DNA of 40,432 bases, from contig CALCXF010000058.1 of assembly GCA_937907685.1 (NCBI GenBank), forward strand, positions 1-40,432, written 5' to 3'. Made by a program: the position numbers and the translations under genes. The stretch's first letter is position 1. Each line of letters begins with the position of its first letter. Source of the DNA: an uncultured Nostocoides sp. GTDB taxonomy: Bacteria > Actinomycetota > Actinomycetes > Actinomycetales > Dermatophilaceae. Of this stretch, positions 24,538 through 34,532 are shown piece after piece. Below the pieces are notes generated by a model that saw nothing but the letters and a program-made list of their open reading frames with translations, did not search any database and had not been told where the DNA came from.

Positions 24538-24543
24538 ACGGTA
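24538..24543 (-). promoter_or_regulatory. Candidate -10 element (TACCGT) of the MFS gene
   Basis: TACCGT on the minus strand, about 52 nt before the ATG, would give a ~45-nt leader carrying the SD. A poor -35 (ATGTTG) lies 17 nt upstream. Confidence 0.3.
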
Positions 24544-24647
24544 CAAGCGCCTCGGGAGCACAACATCACCCTCGGCGGATGACCCCTGACTCCCACGTCG
24601 ACTCCCCAGAGCCGGCTGTCGGTCGCGGGTGAGACGCTGGTCCTCAC

Positions 24648-27600
24648 ATGTCCGGTGACGTCCTCGACCGCTTCTCCCCCGCCACGGCCGCCTGGTTCCG
24701 GGGATCGTTCAGCGCGCCCACGGCCGCCCAGGAGGGCGCCTGGGAAGCGATCAGCAGCGGTCACCACGCGCTCGTCGTCGCGCCCACGGGGTCCGGCAAG
24801 ACCCTGTCGGCGTTCCTGTGGGCCCTCGACCGCCTCGCGTCGCGGCCCGTGCCCGCAGAACGGAAGGAACGGTGCCGGGTCCTCTACGTGTCGCCCATGA
24901 AGGCGCTCGCCGTCGACGTCGAGCGCAACCTGCGCAGCCCGCTCGTCGGCATCCGGCACGCCGCCACCCGGCTCGGGCTCCCCGAGCCCGACATCACCGT
25001 GGCCGTGCGCTCGGGCGACACGCCGGCCGACGAGCGCCGCGCGTTCGCCCGTGCACCCACCGACATCCTCATCACGACCCCGGAGTCGCTGTTCCTCCTC
25101 CTGACGTCCGCCGCCCGCGAAGCGCTCTCCGGCGTCGAGACCGTCGTCCTCGACGAGGTCCATGCCGTCGCGGGCACCAAGCGGGGAGCCCACCTCGCGC
25201 TCTCCCTCGAGCGGCTCGACGCCCTCCTCCCCCGACCCGCGCAGCGCATCGGGCTGTCCGCCACGGTGCGCCCGGTCGAGGAGGTCGCGCGCTACCTCGC
25301 CGGTGGTCAGCCCGTCGACGTGGTACAGCCGCCGTCGACCAAGCGGTGGGACCTCAAGGTCGTCGTCCCGGTGCCCGACATGGCCGAGCTCGGCCAGCCG
25401 ACCGGCGACCTGTCCGGAGCGGCGTCCGGTCAGGAGCAGCGGGCGTCGATCTGGCCGCACGTCGAGGAACGCATCGTCGACCTCGTCGCGGAGCACACCT
25501 CGACCCTCGTCTTCTCCAACAGCCGCCGTCTCGCCGAGCGCCTCACCACCCGGCTCAACGAGATCTGGGAGGAGCGCGCGGACGCGGACGCCGGACCGGC
25601 GCCCCGGCCGGCTGTCCTCAGCCACAGCCCGGCGCAGATCATGGCCCAGTCCGGCGCCGCGCGCGGCGCCCCTGCAGTGCTCGCCCGCGCCCACCACGGG
25701 TCGGTCAGCAAGGAGCAGCGAGCCACGATCGAGGAGGAGCTGAAGTCGGGGCGCCTCCCGGCCGTGGTGGCCACGAGCAGCCTCGAGCTCGGCATCGACA
25801 TGGGGGCGGTGGACCTCGTGGTGCAGGTCGAGTCGCCCCCGTCGGTCGCGTCGGGCCTGCAGCGGGTGGGGCGTGCCGGCCACCAGGTGGGGGCCGTCAG
25901 CCGCGGGGTGCTGTTCCCCAAGTTCCGTGGCGACCTCGTCCAGACGGCCGTCGTCGTCGAGCGCATGCTCGCGGGCGAGATCGAAGCACTGGGGGTGCCC
26001 GCCAACCCCCTCGACGTCCTCGCCCAGCACGTCGTCGCCATGTGCGCCCTGGACGAGTGGACCGTCGACGACGTGCTGGCCCTCGCGCGGCGGGCCGCCC
26101 CCTACGCGACGCTGACCCGGCCGGTGCTGGAGTCCGTGCTCGACATGCTCGCGGGGCGGTACCCGAGCGAGGAGTTCGCCGAGCTGCGCGCCCGGATCAC
26201 CTGGGACCGCCTCTCCGACACCCTCACCGGCCGCCGCGGTGCCCAGCGTCTCGCCGTCACCTCCGGCGGCACGATCCCGGACCGTGGCCTGTATGCCGTC
26301 TTCCTCGCCACGGGCGAGGGTCCGGGCCGCCGGGTGGGCGAGCTCGACGAGGAGATGGTCTACGAGTCACGGGTCGGTGACCTGTTCACCCTCGGCACGA
26401 GCACGTGGCGGATCGAGGACATCACCCACGACCGCGTCCTCGTGACACCCGCCCCGGGCCTTCCCGGGCGGCTCCCCTTCTGGAAGGGCGACTCTCTCGG
26501 GCGACCGGCGGAGCTCGGCCGTGCCGTGGGCGCCTTCGTCCGTGAGGTCGTCGGCCTCTCAGCGCCCGCTGCTCGGGACCGCGTCATGGCGGCCGGTCTC
26601 GACGAGTGGGCCGCCGACAACCTCCTGGGCTACCTCCGCGAACAGCGGGAGGCCACCGGCCACGTGCCCGACGACCGCACGATCGTCGTCGAGCGGTTCC
26701 GGGACGAGCTCGGCGACTGGCGGGTGGCCGTCCACTCCCCGTTCGGCGCGCAGGTGCACGCTCCCTGGGCCCTGGCCGTCAGCGCCCGGATGCGCGAGCG
26801 GTTCGGCGTCGACGTGCAGGCCATGCACGGCGACGACGGCATCGTGCTGCGCCTGCCCGACCTCGAGCTCGACGACGTCGCGGGCGTGGGGGAGCGAGGG
26901 GTCGGCCGCGAGCTCCTCGACATCGTCACCCTCGATCCCGACGACGTCCGCGGTCTCGTCACCGAGGAGATCGGAGGGTCGGCGCTCTTCGCGGCACGCT
27001 TCCGCGAGTGCGCCGCCCGGGCGCTGCTCCTGCCTCGTCGACGCCCGGACCGCCGACAGCCGCTCTGGCAGCAACGGCAACGGGCCTCCCAGCTGCTCCA
27101 GGTGGCGAGCCAGTACCCGTCGTTCCCCATCGTCCTCGAGGCCGTTCGGGAGTGCGTGCAGGACGTGTTCGACGTCCCGGGCCTCGTCGACCTCATGCGG
27201 GACATCGGGTCCCGCCGGGTCACCGTCGTCGACGTCGAGAGCGCGACCCCCTCCCCCTTCGCCAAGTCGCTGCTCTTCGGCTACGTGGCGCAGTTCCTCT
27301 ACGAGGGGGACTCGCCGCTCGCCGAGCGCCGGGCGGCGGCACTGGCCCTCGACCCGTCGCTGCTCGCCGAGCTCCTCGGCACGGGTGAGGGTCTGGCACT
27401 GCGTGACCTCCTCGACGCCGAGCAGATCGCCCGCACGGAGGCCGAGCTGCAGCGACTGACGCCCGACCGTGCGGCCCGCGACGCCGACGACGCCCTGGAC
27501 CTCCTGCGCAGCCTCGGACCGCTCTCCACCGAGGCCGTCCTCGTGCGCTGCCGCGAGGGCACCACGGGAGCGGACGTGGAGGCCTGGCTCGACCGCCTCG

Positions 27601-29342
27601 CGGACCTCCGACAGGTGATCTCCGTCCGGGTGGCCGGGGAGGACCGATGGGCAGCGATCGAGGATGCCGCACGGCTCCGGGACGCGCTCGGGGTGTCCCT
27701 CCCACCGGGTGTCCCGCAGGCGTTCCTCGAGCCGGTCGCCGACCCGCTGGGCGACCTCGTCGCCCGCTATGCCCGCACTCACGCACCCTTCCATGCCAGC
27801 GAGGTGGCCCGCGCCCACGGCCTGGGCCCGGCCGTCGCCACGGCCGCCCTCGCCCGGCTCGTGTCCACCGGTCGAGTCGTCGAGGGCGAGCTGCTGCCGA
27901 CCGGCGGGGGTGGCACCGAGTACTGCGACGCCGAGGTGCTGCGCATGCTCCGTCGACGCTCGCTGGCGGCGCTGCGTGCCGAGGTCGAGCCGGTCACGCC
28001 CGTCGACCTCTCTCGCTTCCTCCTGGCGTGGCAGGGCGTCGGCGGCCGGCTGCAGGGCCGGGACGGGCTCCTGCGCGTCGTCGAGCAGCTGAGCGGAGCA
28101 GTGGTGCCCGCCAGCGCGGTGGAGTCCCTCGTCCTTCCGTCCCGCGTCCCGGGCTACTCCCCGGCGCTCCTGGACGAGCTGATGTCGACCGGTGACGTGC
28201 TGTGGTGCGGCCACGGGTCGCTCCCGGGTGACGACGGGTGGGTCTCGCTGCACCTCGCCGACTCCGCCCACCTCACGCTGCCCGGCCCCGACCCCGAGCG
28301 GGTGCCCTCCGAGCAGGGCCTCGCGGTGCTCGATGCTCTCGCCGGAGGCGGCGCCCACTTCTTCCGCACCCTCTCCGAACAGGTGGCCGCCTCCGACGAC
28401 GATGCCCTCGCCACGACCCTCTGGGACCTCGTGTGGTCCGGGCGGGTCACCGGTGACACCTTCGCTCCGGTGCGGGCCCTGCTCGGGGGCGGGCGCACGG
28501 CCCACCGCAGGACGGCGACGGGACCCCGCCGCAGCCGGTATGCCGGTCGACGAGGCCCGTTGGGCGGCCTCGGGGCCGCTCCGTCACGACCGGTGCTCCC
28601 CACCAGGTCGGGTCCGGCACGGGTCACCGGGCGCTGGTCCCTGCTCCCGCCGGTGGACCTCGATCCGACGGTGCGCGCCTACGCCGCGGCAGAGCTCCTC
28701 CTCGACCGACACGGCATCCTCACCCGCGGCGCGACGGCCGCCGAGGACGTTCCCGGCGGGTTCGCCGCGACCTACCGAGTCCTCGGTCGAGCCGAGGAGG
28801 CGGGTCGGGTCCGTCGTGGCTACTTCGTCGAGGGCCTGGGTGCGTCCCAGTTCGGCACCACCGGTGCCGTCGACCGCCTCCGCAGCGGATCGGCCACGAC
28901 AGCGGACCGGGACATCCCGTCCGCGGTGGTGCTGGCGGCGAGCGACCCGGCGAACCCCTTCGGTGCCGCCCTGTCGTGGCCGGACCGCGCGGTCGACCCG
29001 ACGGCCGACGGGCAGGCCGCAGAAGCGCCCACCACGCCGGACCGACGTCGACAGCACCAGCCCGGACGCAAGGCCGGCGCGGTCGTCGTCCTCGTCGACG
29101 GTGAGCTCGTGCTCTATGTCGAGCGCGGTGGGAAGACCCTGCTGACGTACAGCGAGGATGCCCTTCGCCTCGCCGCCGCGGCGACCGCCCTCGCTGACGC
29201 CGTGCGAGGGGGAAGCCTCGGGCGGATCACCGTCGAGAAGGCCGACGGCGGCCAGCTGCTGGGGTCCGGGCACCCGGTGGTGAGTGCGCTGGAGACCGCT
29301 GGGTTCCACCTGACCCCCCGTGGGCTCCGGATGCGGAGGTGA
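24648..29342 (+). CDS. lhr: Large ATP-dependent helicase Lhr
   Basis: Superfamily 2 helicase of 1564 residues, the full length of actinobacterial Lhr (~1500-1550). The helicase core has Walker A APTGSGKT (45-52), the motif Ia region LYVSPMKALAVDVERNL, DEVH (~168), SATVRP (motif III) and QRVGRAGHQVG (motif VI, ~405-415). A winged-helix domain and the long Lhr-specific C-terminal region follow. Mycobacterial Lhr translocates 3' to 5' on ssDNA and is damage-inducible. The nei2 gene follows 6 nt after the stop, and the pairing is conserved in mycobacteria, implying a joint repair role. Confidence 0.95.
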   Translation: MSGDVLDRFSPATAAWFRGSFSAPTAAQEGAWEAISSGHHALVVAPTGSGKTLSAFLWALDRLASRPVPAERKERCRVLYVSPMKALAVDVERNLRSPLVGIRHAATRLGLPEPDITVAVRSGDTPADERRAFARAPTDILITTPESLFLLLTSAAREALSGVETVVLDEVHAVAGTKRGAHLALSLERLDALLPRPAQRIGLSATVRPVEEVARYLAGGQPVDVVQPPSTKRWDLKVVVPVPDMAELGQPTGDLSGAASGQEQRASIWPHVEERIVDLVAEHTSTLVFSNSRRLAERLTTRLNEIWEERADADAGPAPRPAVLSHSPAQIMAQSGAARGAPAVLARAHHGSVSKEQRATIEEELKSGRLPAVVATSSLELGIDMGAVDLVVQVESPPSVASGLQRVGRAGHQVGAVSRGVLFPKFRGDLVQTAVVVERMLAGEIEALGVPANPLDVLAQHVVAMCALDEWTVDDVLALARRAAPYATLTRPVLESVLDMLAGRYPSEEFAELRARITWDRLSDTLTGRRGAQRLAVTSGGTIPDRGLYAVFLATGEGPGRRVGELDEEMVYESRVGDLFTLGTSTWRIEDITHDRVLVTPAPGLPGRLPFWKGDSLGRPAELGRAVGAFVREVVGLSAPAARDRVMAAGLDEWAADNLLGYLREQREATGHVPDDRTIVVERFRDELGDWRVAVHSPFGAQVHAPWALAVSARMRERFGVDVQAMHGDDGIVLRLPDLELDDVAGVGERGVGRELLDIVTLDPDDVRGLVTEEIGGSALFAARFRECAARALLLPRRRPDRRQPLWQQRQRASQLLQVASQYPSFPIVLEAVRECVQDVFDVPGLVDLMRDIGSRRVTVVDVESATPSPFAKSLLFGYVAQFLYEGDSPLAERRAAALALDPSLLAELLGTGEGLALRDLLDAEQIARTEAELQRLTPDRAARDADDALDLLRSLGPLSTEAVLVRCREGTTGADVEAWLDRLADLRQVISVRVAGEDRWAAIEDAARLRDALGVSLPPGVPQAFLEPVADPLGDLVARYARTHAPFHASEVARAHGLGPAVATAALARLVSTGRVVEGELLPTGGGGTEYCDAEVLRMLRRRSLAALRAEVEPVTPVDLSRFLLAWQGVGGRLQGRDGLLRVVEQLSGAVVPASAVESLVLPSRVPGYSPALLDELMSTGDVLWCGHGSLPGDDGWVSLHLADSAHLTLPGPDPERVPSEQGLAVLDALAGGGAHFFRTLSEQVAASDDDALATTLWDLVWSGRVTGDTFAPVRALLGGGRTAHRRTATGPRRSRYAGRRGPLGGLGAAPSRPVLPTRSGPARVTGRWSLLPPVDLDPTVRAYAAAELLLDRHGILTRGATAAEDVPGGFAATYRVLGRAEEAGRVRRGYFVEGLGASQFGTTGAVDRLRSGSATTADRDIPSAVVLAASDPANPFGAALSWPDRAVDPTADGQAAEAPTTPDRRRQHQPGRKAGAVVVLVDGELVLYVERGGKTLLTYSEDALRLAAAATALADAVRGGSLGRITVEKADGGQLLGSGHPVVSALETAGFHLTPRGLRMRR

Positions 29343-29348
29343 GCCGCG

Positions 29349-30215
29349 GTGCCCGAGGGTGACACGGTGTGGCGGACGGCCGACCGCCTCGATGCCGCCC
29401 TGCGCGGCGAGGTCGTCGAGCGCGCCGAGCTGCGCTGGCCGTCGGTCCCCGACGTCGACCTCCGCGGCTCGCGCACCGTGGAGGTCGTCGCGCGTGGCAA
29501 GCACCTCCTCCATCGCCTCGACACCGGCGCGACCCTCCACACGCACCTGCGGATGGAGGGCCAGTGGCGGGTCGAGCACCCCGGGCACGACACCGAGCGG
29601 GCGCTGCGCCGACCGGACCTGCGAGCCGCCATGCTCACGGCGCGGTGGTCCGCCGTGGGTCTTCGCCTCGGCATGCTCGACCTCGTCCCCACGAGCAGCG
29701 AGGACGACCTCGTCGGCCACCTGGGGCCTGACGTGTTGGGCCCGGACTGGGACGATGAGTCCGCCGTCGGACGCGTGCTGGCGTACCGGGGGTTCGTCGG
29801 CGACGCGCTCCTCGACCAACGGGTGCTCGCCGGCGTGGGCACGTTCTGGGCGAGCGAGACCCTCTTCCTCGAGCGGATCCTGCCCTGGACACCGGTCGGC
29901 GAGCTCGAGCACGAGCGGGTCCTGCGCCTCCTGGGCCGCGTCCACCGGCTCATGGATGTCGCACGACGCACCGGCTGGCAGGCGAGCACCGGGGTGCGGC
30001 GGTCCGGTGAGGAGGCCTACGTCCACGCCCGCTCGGGCCGTCCTTGTCGGCGCTGCGGCGACACGGTGCGGGTGGCGACGACGGGTGCGGCGCCCCGGGA
30101 GCGGACGCTCTTCTCCTGCCCGACGTGCCAGAAGGGGCTCGCACCGACCGACGACGGCCGACCGCAACGACCGCTGGGCGCCGGCGGACGCGGAGCGTAC
30201 CGCGCCTCACGATGA
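29349..30215 (+). CDS. nei2: Endonuclease VIII-like DNA glycosylase (Fpg/Nei family)
   Basis: Bifunctional DNA glycosylase/AP lyase for oxidised bases. The 288 residues start P-E-G-D-T (Pro2 nucleophile, Glu3) after initiator removal. They contain the H2TH region ALLDQRVLAGVGTFWASETL (~155-175), and a C-terminal zinc finger with Cys233, Cys236, Cys257 and Cys260. The GTG start is 6 nt from the lhr stop. It converges on clgR with 22 bp between. Confidence 0.92.
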   Translation: MPEGDTVWRTADRLDAALRGEVVERAELRWPSVPDVDLRGSRTVEVVARGKHLLHRLDTGATLHTHLRMEGQWRVEHPGHDTERALRRPDLRAAMLTARWSAVGLRLGMLDLVPTSSEDDLVGHLGPDVLGPDWDDESAVGRVLAYRGFVGDALLDQRVLAGVGTFWASETLFLERILPWTPVGELEHERVLRLLGRVHRLMDVARRTGWQASTGVRRSGEEAYVHARSGRPCRRCGDTVRVATTGAAPRERTLFSCPTCQKGLAPTDDGRPQRPLGAGGRGAYRASR

Positions 30216-30237
30216 CCGCCGGCAGGCGGGTCGGGCG

Positions 30238-30546
30238 TCAGGCCGCCGAGGCCGAGACGCGAGCGCCGGAACGAGCGGCCCCGACGGGGAGCGTCACCGG
30301 AGCCGAGAGGGTCTCGACCCGCTCGACCCGCTCGCTGACCAGCGCCAGCACGTCCGACAGGCTGAGACCGAGACCCGCGCACACAGCGGCCAGGAGCTCG
30401 GAGGAGGCCTCCTTCGTGCCCCGCTCGAGCTCGCTGAGGTAGCCCAAGGAGACGGCGGCGGATGCGGCGACGTCTCGAAGCGTGCGCCCCTGGTCCTGGC
30501 GGATCTCCCGCAGGACCTCGCCGAGCTCGTGCCGAAGCAGGATCAT
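30238..30546 (-). CDS. clgR: XRE-family transcriptional activator ClgR
   Basis: ClgR activates clp protease and stress genes in actinobacteria. The 102 residues have one Cro/C1-type helix-turn-helix (~8-66). The recognition region [20 protein letters not shown] is almost the family signature. The protein ends in SASAA; a C-terminal Ala-Ala is the element through which ClgR is degraded by ClpP in characterised species. The ATG overlaps the cinA stop (ATGA). In M. tuberculosis the homologue Rv2745c is likewise near pgsA3, but the pspA-like gene that follows it there is absent here. Confidence 0.9.
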   Translation of the reverse strand: MILLRHELGEVLREIRQDQGRTLRDVAASAAVSLGYLSELERGTKEASSELLAAVCAGLGLSLSDVLALVSERVERVETLSAPVTLPVGAARSGARVSASAA

Positions 30547-31106
30547 GGCGCCTCCTCTCGATCGTCGTGGTGCGCGGATCGTCCCTCGTGCCGTCCACCG
30601 TACCCCTCGGTTCCGACCTGGTCGCGGAGGTTCTGCAGACCCTCCTCAAGGAGCTGCAAGGCGGCACGGACCGTGGCTGAGCGGATGTCTGCCCGATCGC
30701 CGGTCAACACGTGCCGTTCGACGAGGATTCCCCACGGCCCGCTGGCCGCGACGTAGACCGTGCCGACGGGTGCGCCGTCCGCCGGGTCCGGCCCGGCGAC
30801 ACCGGTCGTCGCGAGGCCCACGTCGCACCGAAGGACGCGTCGCGCCCCCTCCGCGAGGTCACGAGCCACCGCGGCATTGACCGCGCCCTCCCGCTCGAGA
30901 AGAGCACGGTCCACGGCCAGGACGTCGGCCTTCACCTCGCTCGCGTACGCCACGACCCCGCCCCGCACCACCGCCGATGCCCCTGGCACGCTCGTGAGGG
31001 CGGCGCACACGAGGCCGCCGGTCAGTGACTCAGCCGTCCCCACGGTCAGCCCAGCCTTCGTGAGCCCGTGCACGACCCTCGTCACCTGCTCCGAAGCCGC
31101 CGTCAC
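30543..31106 (-). CDS. pncC: CinA C-terminal domain protein (nicotinamide-nucleotide amidase)
   Basis: Deamidates nicotinamide mononucleotide in the pyridine-nucleotide salvage cycle (PncC activity). The 187 residues contain only the C-terminal CinA domain: [20 protein letters not shown] (nucleophile Ser27), [11 protein letters not shown] and [21 protein letters not shown] ~25-residue charged tail ([18 protein letters not shown]) follows. The N-terminal COG1058 domain of full CinA is missing. The GTG overlaps the pgsA stop (GTGA). Confidence 0.9.
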   Translation of the reverse strand: MTAASEQVTRVVHGLTKAGLTVGTAESLTGGLVCAALTSVPGASAVVRGGVVAYASEVKADVLAVDRALLEREGAVNAAVARDLAEGARRVLRCDVGLATTGVAGPDPADGAPVGTVYVAASGPWGILVERHVLTGDRADIRSATVRAALQLLEEGLQNLRDQVGTEGYGGRHEGRSAHHDDREEAP

Positions 31107-31837
31107 GCGCCCGTGCGCCCCTGCCGGGCGGCGGCTCGTGCAGCGCGCTTCCGCATCGCCCGCTCGCTGGTCCGACGCAGTCGGAGCGCCTGGATGAGGT
31201 AGTCCACCCCGGTCACCACGGTGACGAGCACGGCCGCCCCCAGGGAGATGGCCGCCACCCAGTCCCACAGCTCCGGAAACGGCAGGGTCCACCGTGGCAT
31301 CAGGTAGAAGCCGATGCCGAAGGTCTGCAGGAGGGTCTTGAGCTTGCCGCCTCGACCGGCCGCCATGACACCGTGCCGGATCACCCAGAAGCGGATCGCC
31401 GTGATGCCCCACTCCCGGACGAGGACGACCGCGGTGACCCACCACCACACCTCCCCGATGGCGGAGAGCCCCACGAGGGCCATCGTCACGAGGGCCTTGT
31501 CGGCGATGGGGTCGACGACCTTGCCGAAGTTGGTGACCAGACCCCGGCTCCGCGCCAGGTCGCCGTCGATCCGGTCGGTGAGCATCGCGACCGCGAACAC
31601 GCCGAAGGCAGCCCACCGGTAGCCGGGGCTACGCCCAGCGTCGACGAGGAGCAGCCACCCGAAGACCGGGACGAGCAGCAGCCGGAAGACGGTGAGGTAG
31701 TTCGCGATGTTCCATGCGCTCGGCCCGGTCGCCGGGACGACGTCGCTGGCGGGGTCGATGCCGGCGCGGTAGGGGTCGGTGGCGCGGCCCTCCGCGAGTG
31801 GCCCTGGTCGCACCGGGCGGGCCGGTTTCTCGCTCAT
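31103..31837 (-). CDS. pgsA: CDP-diacylglycerol--glycerol-3-phosphate 3-phosphatidyltransferase
   Basis: Membrane enzyme that makes phosphatidylglycerophosphate, or a related CDP-alcohol phosphotransferase. The 244 residues carry the complete motif: Asp88, Asp91-Gly92, Ala95-Arg96, Gly105, Asp109 and Asp113, in [13 protein letters not shown] and [14 protein letters not shown]. Around six hydrophobic helices follow a polar N-terminus of ~40 residues. The ATG overlaps the rimO stop (ATGA). The C-terminus is Arg/Ala-rich. Paralogues with other alcohol substrates exist in actinobacteria, so the exact product is not certain. Confidence 0.9.
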   Translation of the reverse strand: MSEKPARPVRPGPLAEGRATDPYRAGIDPASDVVPATGPSAWNIANYLTVFRLLLVPVFGWLLLVDAGRSPGYRWAAFGVFAVAMLTDRIDGDLARSRGLVTNFGKVVDPIADKALVTMALVGLSAIGEVWWWVTAVVLVREWGITAIRFWVIRHGVMAAGRGGKLKTLLQTFGIGFYLMPRWTLPFPELWDWVAAISLGAAVLVTVVTGVDYLIQALRLRRTSERAMRKRAARAAARQGRTGA

Positions 31838-33258
31838 CGCGCCTCCACGACGAGATCGACCCCGACCGCGTCGACGACGACGCCGTCGACGAACGACCCG
31901 ACCGTGACCGGAGCCGTACCGGGCGACGCACGGACGAGGCACACCCCGTCGACGTCAGGGCCCTGGTGCTCAGCGCGGCCGACCGCGACGGTGGGGTCGT
32001 CGTCGTCGTGGTCCTCCACGAGCACGACGACGCTCTCGCCGACCCGGTCGTCCGCTCGCCGTGCGGTGAGCTCCTCCACGAGGGCCGTCAACCGCTCCAC
32101 GCGCTCCGCGACGACTGCATCGGGCACCTTGTCATCGAGTCCTTCGGCCTCGGTCCCGTCCTCGTCGGAGTAGCCGAAGACGCCGACCACGTCGAGACGC
32201 GCCTCGACGAGGAACCGCTCGAGCTCCTCGACGTCGGACTCCGTCTCGCCGGGGAAGCCCACGATGACGTTGCTCCGTATCCCAGCCAGGGGCTCCCGCG
32301 TCCGGACCCGTCCGATGAGGTCGAGGAACGCTTCGGTGCCCCCGAAACGGCGCATCCTGCGCAGCACGGGGGTGGACGCGTGCTGGAACGACAGGTCGTA
32401 CCACGGCATCACGCCGGGCGTCGTCGCCATCGCCTCGAGCAGAGCCGGGCGCACCTCCGCAGGCTGGAGGTATGACACCCGCACCCGCTCGACACCGTCG
32501 AGCTCGCAGAGCTCGGGCAGCAGCTTCTCGAGGAGTGCCAGGTCACCGAGGTCCTTGCCGTAGGACGTCGAGTTCTCGCTCACGAGAAACAGCTCTCGCA
32601 CCCCCCGCGACGCGAGCCACCGTGCTTCGGAAACCACGTCAGTCGGACGCCGCGACACGAACGACCCCCGGAACATCGGGATGGCGCAGAACGAGCAGCG
32701 TCGGTCGCACCCGCTGGCGATCTTCAACGGTGCCCACGGTCGGGCGTCGAGCCTCGCCCGGACGAACCCCTGCACCACCCCGTCGCCGTGACCGGGCACG
32801 GCCACGGCGGAACCGGCGCCGGAGCGGTCGACGGGCGCGAGGGGCAGCAGCCGGCGCCGGTCAGACGGCACGTGGGATGCCGGTCGCTGCCCGTCCAGCA
32901 CAGCCGTGAGGTGGCTGGACATCGCCCGGTAGGAGTCGAACCCGAGCACGGCGTCGGCATCCGGCAGCTCGTCGGCCAGGGTCTGGCCGTAGCGCTCGGC
33001 GAGGCACCCGACCGCGACGACGGCGCGAGTGCGGCCGGTCCGCTTGAGGTCGGCGGCCTCGAGCAGGGTGTCGATCGAGTCCTTCTTCGCCTGCTCGACG
33101 AACCCACACGTGTTGACGACCGCGACGTCGGCATCCGCGGCGTCCTCGACGAGTGTCCAACCCTCGGCTGCGAGGCGGCCGGCCAGCTCCTCGGAGTCCA
33201 CCTCGTTGCGCGTGCAGCCCAGCGTGACCAGGGCGACGCTGCCGCGGGGAGTGGACAT
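31834..33258 (-). CDS. rimO: Ribosomal protein uS12 methylthiotransferase
   Basis: Radical-SAM methylthiotransferase that modifies an Asp of ribosomal protein S12. The 474 residues have auxiliary-cluster cysteines at 15 ([12 protein letters not shown]), 51 and 85, the radical-SAM CDRRCSFC with Cys184, Cys188 and Cys191, and a C-terminal TRAM domain. [25 protein letters not shown] and GYSDEDGT discriminate RimO from MiaB. It is the first gene of a four-gene operon (rimO-pgsA-pncC-clgR) in which every junction overlaps by 3-4 nt. The ATG is 6 nt after TAGAGT. Confidence 0.95.
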   Translation of the reverse strand: MSTPRGSVALVTLGCTRNEVDSEELAGRLAAEGWTLVEDAADADVAVVNTCGFVEQAKKDSIDTLLEAADLKRTGRTRAVVAVGCLAERYGQTLADELPDADAVLGFDSYRAMSSHLTAVLDGQRPASHVPSDRRRLLPLAPVDRSGAGSAVAVPGHGDGVVQGFVRARLDARPWAPLKIASGCDRRCSFCAIPMFRGSFVSRRPTDVVSEARWLASRGVRELFLVSENSTSYGKDLGDLALLEKLLPELCELDGVERVRVSYLQPAEVRPALLEAMATTPGVMPWYDLSFQHASTPVLRRMRRFGGTEAFLDLIGRVRTREPLAGIRSNVIVGFPGETESDVEELERFLVEARLDVVGVFGYSDEDGTEAEGLDDKVPDAVVAERVERLTALVEELTARRADDRVGESVVVLVEDHDDDDPTVAVGRAEHQGPDVDGVCLVRASPGTAPVTVGSFVDGVVVDAVGVDLVVEAR

Positions 33259-33264
33259 GCCGTC

Positions 33265-33270
33265 ACTCTA
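33265..33270 (-). promoter_or_regulatory. -10 element (TAGAGT) of the rimO operon, leaderless
   Basis: TAGAGT on the minus strand ends 6 nt before the rimO ATG. It is back-to-back with the dipeptidase -10; the two hexamers are 32 bp apart in a 56-bp divergent spacer. Confidence 0.6.
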
Positions 33271-33302
33271 GTTGGGCACGCGGAAGGGTCCCCGCCCGCG
33301 AG

Positions 33303-33308
33303 TAGGGT
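33303..33308 (+). promoter_or_regulatory. -10 element (TAGGGT) of the dipeptidase gene, leaderless
   Basis: TAGGGT ends 6 nt before the ATG at 33315. No -35 at the usual distance was recognised. Confidence 0.6.
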
Positions 33309-33314
33309 CTGCGC

Positions 33315-34505
33315 ATGCCCCAGGACAGCCTCGGCCGCATCCGTGCCCTCCTGGCCGAGCACCCGGTCGTCGACGGACACAACGACCTTCCGTGGGAGGC
33401 GCGCGAACGGGCCGGTTACGACTGGGACCGCCTTGACATCTCGCGGCGCCAGGCCACCCACACCGACCTGCCCCGCCTGCGCGAGGGCGGTGTCGGCGCC
33501 CAGTTCTGGTCGGTCTTCGTGCCGTCCCGCCTGCCGGGGACCGCAGCCCTCACGGCCACGCTGGAGCAGGTGGATGCCGTGCACTCGATGACGAGGAGGT
33601 ATGCCGATGACCTCGCCCTCGCGACGTCGGTCGCCGACGTCCACCGTGCCCGGGCTCAGGGCCGGATCGCCTCGTTGATGGGCGCCGAGGGCGGGCACAG
33701 CATCGACTCGTCGCTCGGCGCGCTGCGGATGCTCTTCGCCCTGGGCGTCCGCTACCTCACCCTGACCCACAACGACAACGTGCCCTGGGCCGACTCGGCC
33801 ACTGACGAGCCCGTGCTCGGCGGGCTGTCACCGTTCGGGAGAGAGGTGGTGCGGGAGATGAACCGGCTGGGCATGCTCGTCGACCTCTCGCACGTCTCCG
33901 CAGGCACCATGGGCGACGCTCTGGACGTCACGGAGGCCCCGGCGATGTTCTCCCACTCCTCGGCCCGCGCCCTGTGCGACCACCCGCGCAACGTGCCCGA
34001 CGACGTGCTCGAGCGGCTGCGGCACAACGGCGGACTCTGCATGGTGACGTTCGTCCCGCGCTTCGTCTCCCAGGCGGTTCGCGAGTGGGACCTGGAGGCG
34101 AGCGAGGCGGCGGCCGCCGAGGGCATCGACGCCGACGACTCCACGGCATTCGCCCCCTTCGTCGAGGAGCGGCGCCACACGATGGGGGCGCCGGTGGCCA
34201 CCCTCGACGACGTCGTCGCGCACTGCGGGCACGTCCGTGAGGTGGCCGGGATCGACCACATCGGGCTCGGGGGCGACTACGACGGGGTCGACGTCCTGCC
34301 GCAGGGCCTCGAGGACGTCACCGGCTACCCGCGCCTGTTGGCATCGCTGGCCGACCGCGGTTGGAGCGACCGCGACCTGTCGGCGCTGGCCGGTGGGAAC
34401 GCCTTTCGGGTCCTGGGCGCAGCCGAGGACTGTGCGCGTGAGATCAGGGCACGCCGGGGGCCCAGTCTGGCGCGCATCGAGCACCTGGACGCTCAGCCCG
34501 ACTGA
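33315..34505 (+). CDS. Membrane dipeptidase family zinc peptidase
   Basis: A 396-residue member of the renal dipeptidase (M19) family, which cleaves dipeptides including some with D-residues. Metal-site features are DGHNDLPW (~20-27), the bridging Glu in [28 protein letters not shown] and [10 protein letters not shown]. There is no signal peptide, so despite the family name the enzyme should be cytosolic. It faces the channel-like gene with a 27-bp gap. Confidence 0.93.
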   Translation: MPQDSLGRIRALLAEHPVVDGHNDLPWEARERAGYDWDRLDISRRQATHTDLPRLREGGVGAQFWSVFVPSRLPGTAALTATLEQVDAVHSMTRRYADDLALATSVADVHRARAQGRIASLMGAEGGHSIDSSLGALRMLFALGVRYLTLTHNDNVPWADSATDEPVLGGLSPFGREVVREMNRLGMLVDLSHVSAGTMGDALDVTEAPAMFSHSSARALCDHPRNVPDDVLERLRHNGGLCMVTFVPRFVSQAVREWDLEASEAAAAEGIDADDSTAFAPFVEERRHTMGAPVATLDDVVAHCGHVREVAGIDHIGLGGDYDGVDVLPQGLEDVTGYPRLLASLADRGWSDRDLSALAGGNAFRVLGAAEDCAREIRARRGPSLARIEHLDAQPD

Positions 34506-34532
34506 GGTCTCGTTGTCCCTCGACGTCCGATG

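Noticed and set aside
22884-26030. Very long minus-strand frame (1048 codons) suggesting a giant MFS fusion
   Set aside because: Upstream of 24485 it is antisense to lhr; the true MFS start has a strong SD at 24491-24497.
26559-28505. 648-codon minus-strand open frame
   Set aside because: Antisense to lhr, whose helicase and C-terminal regions are clearly coding; product is low complexity.
28584-30167. 527-codon minus-strand open frame
   Set aside because: Antisense to the lhr 3' end and nei2; the nei2 zinc finger and H2TH are on the plus strand.
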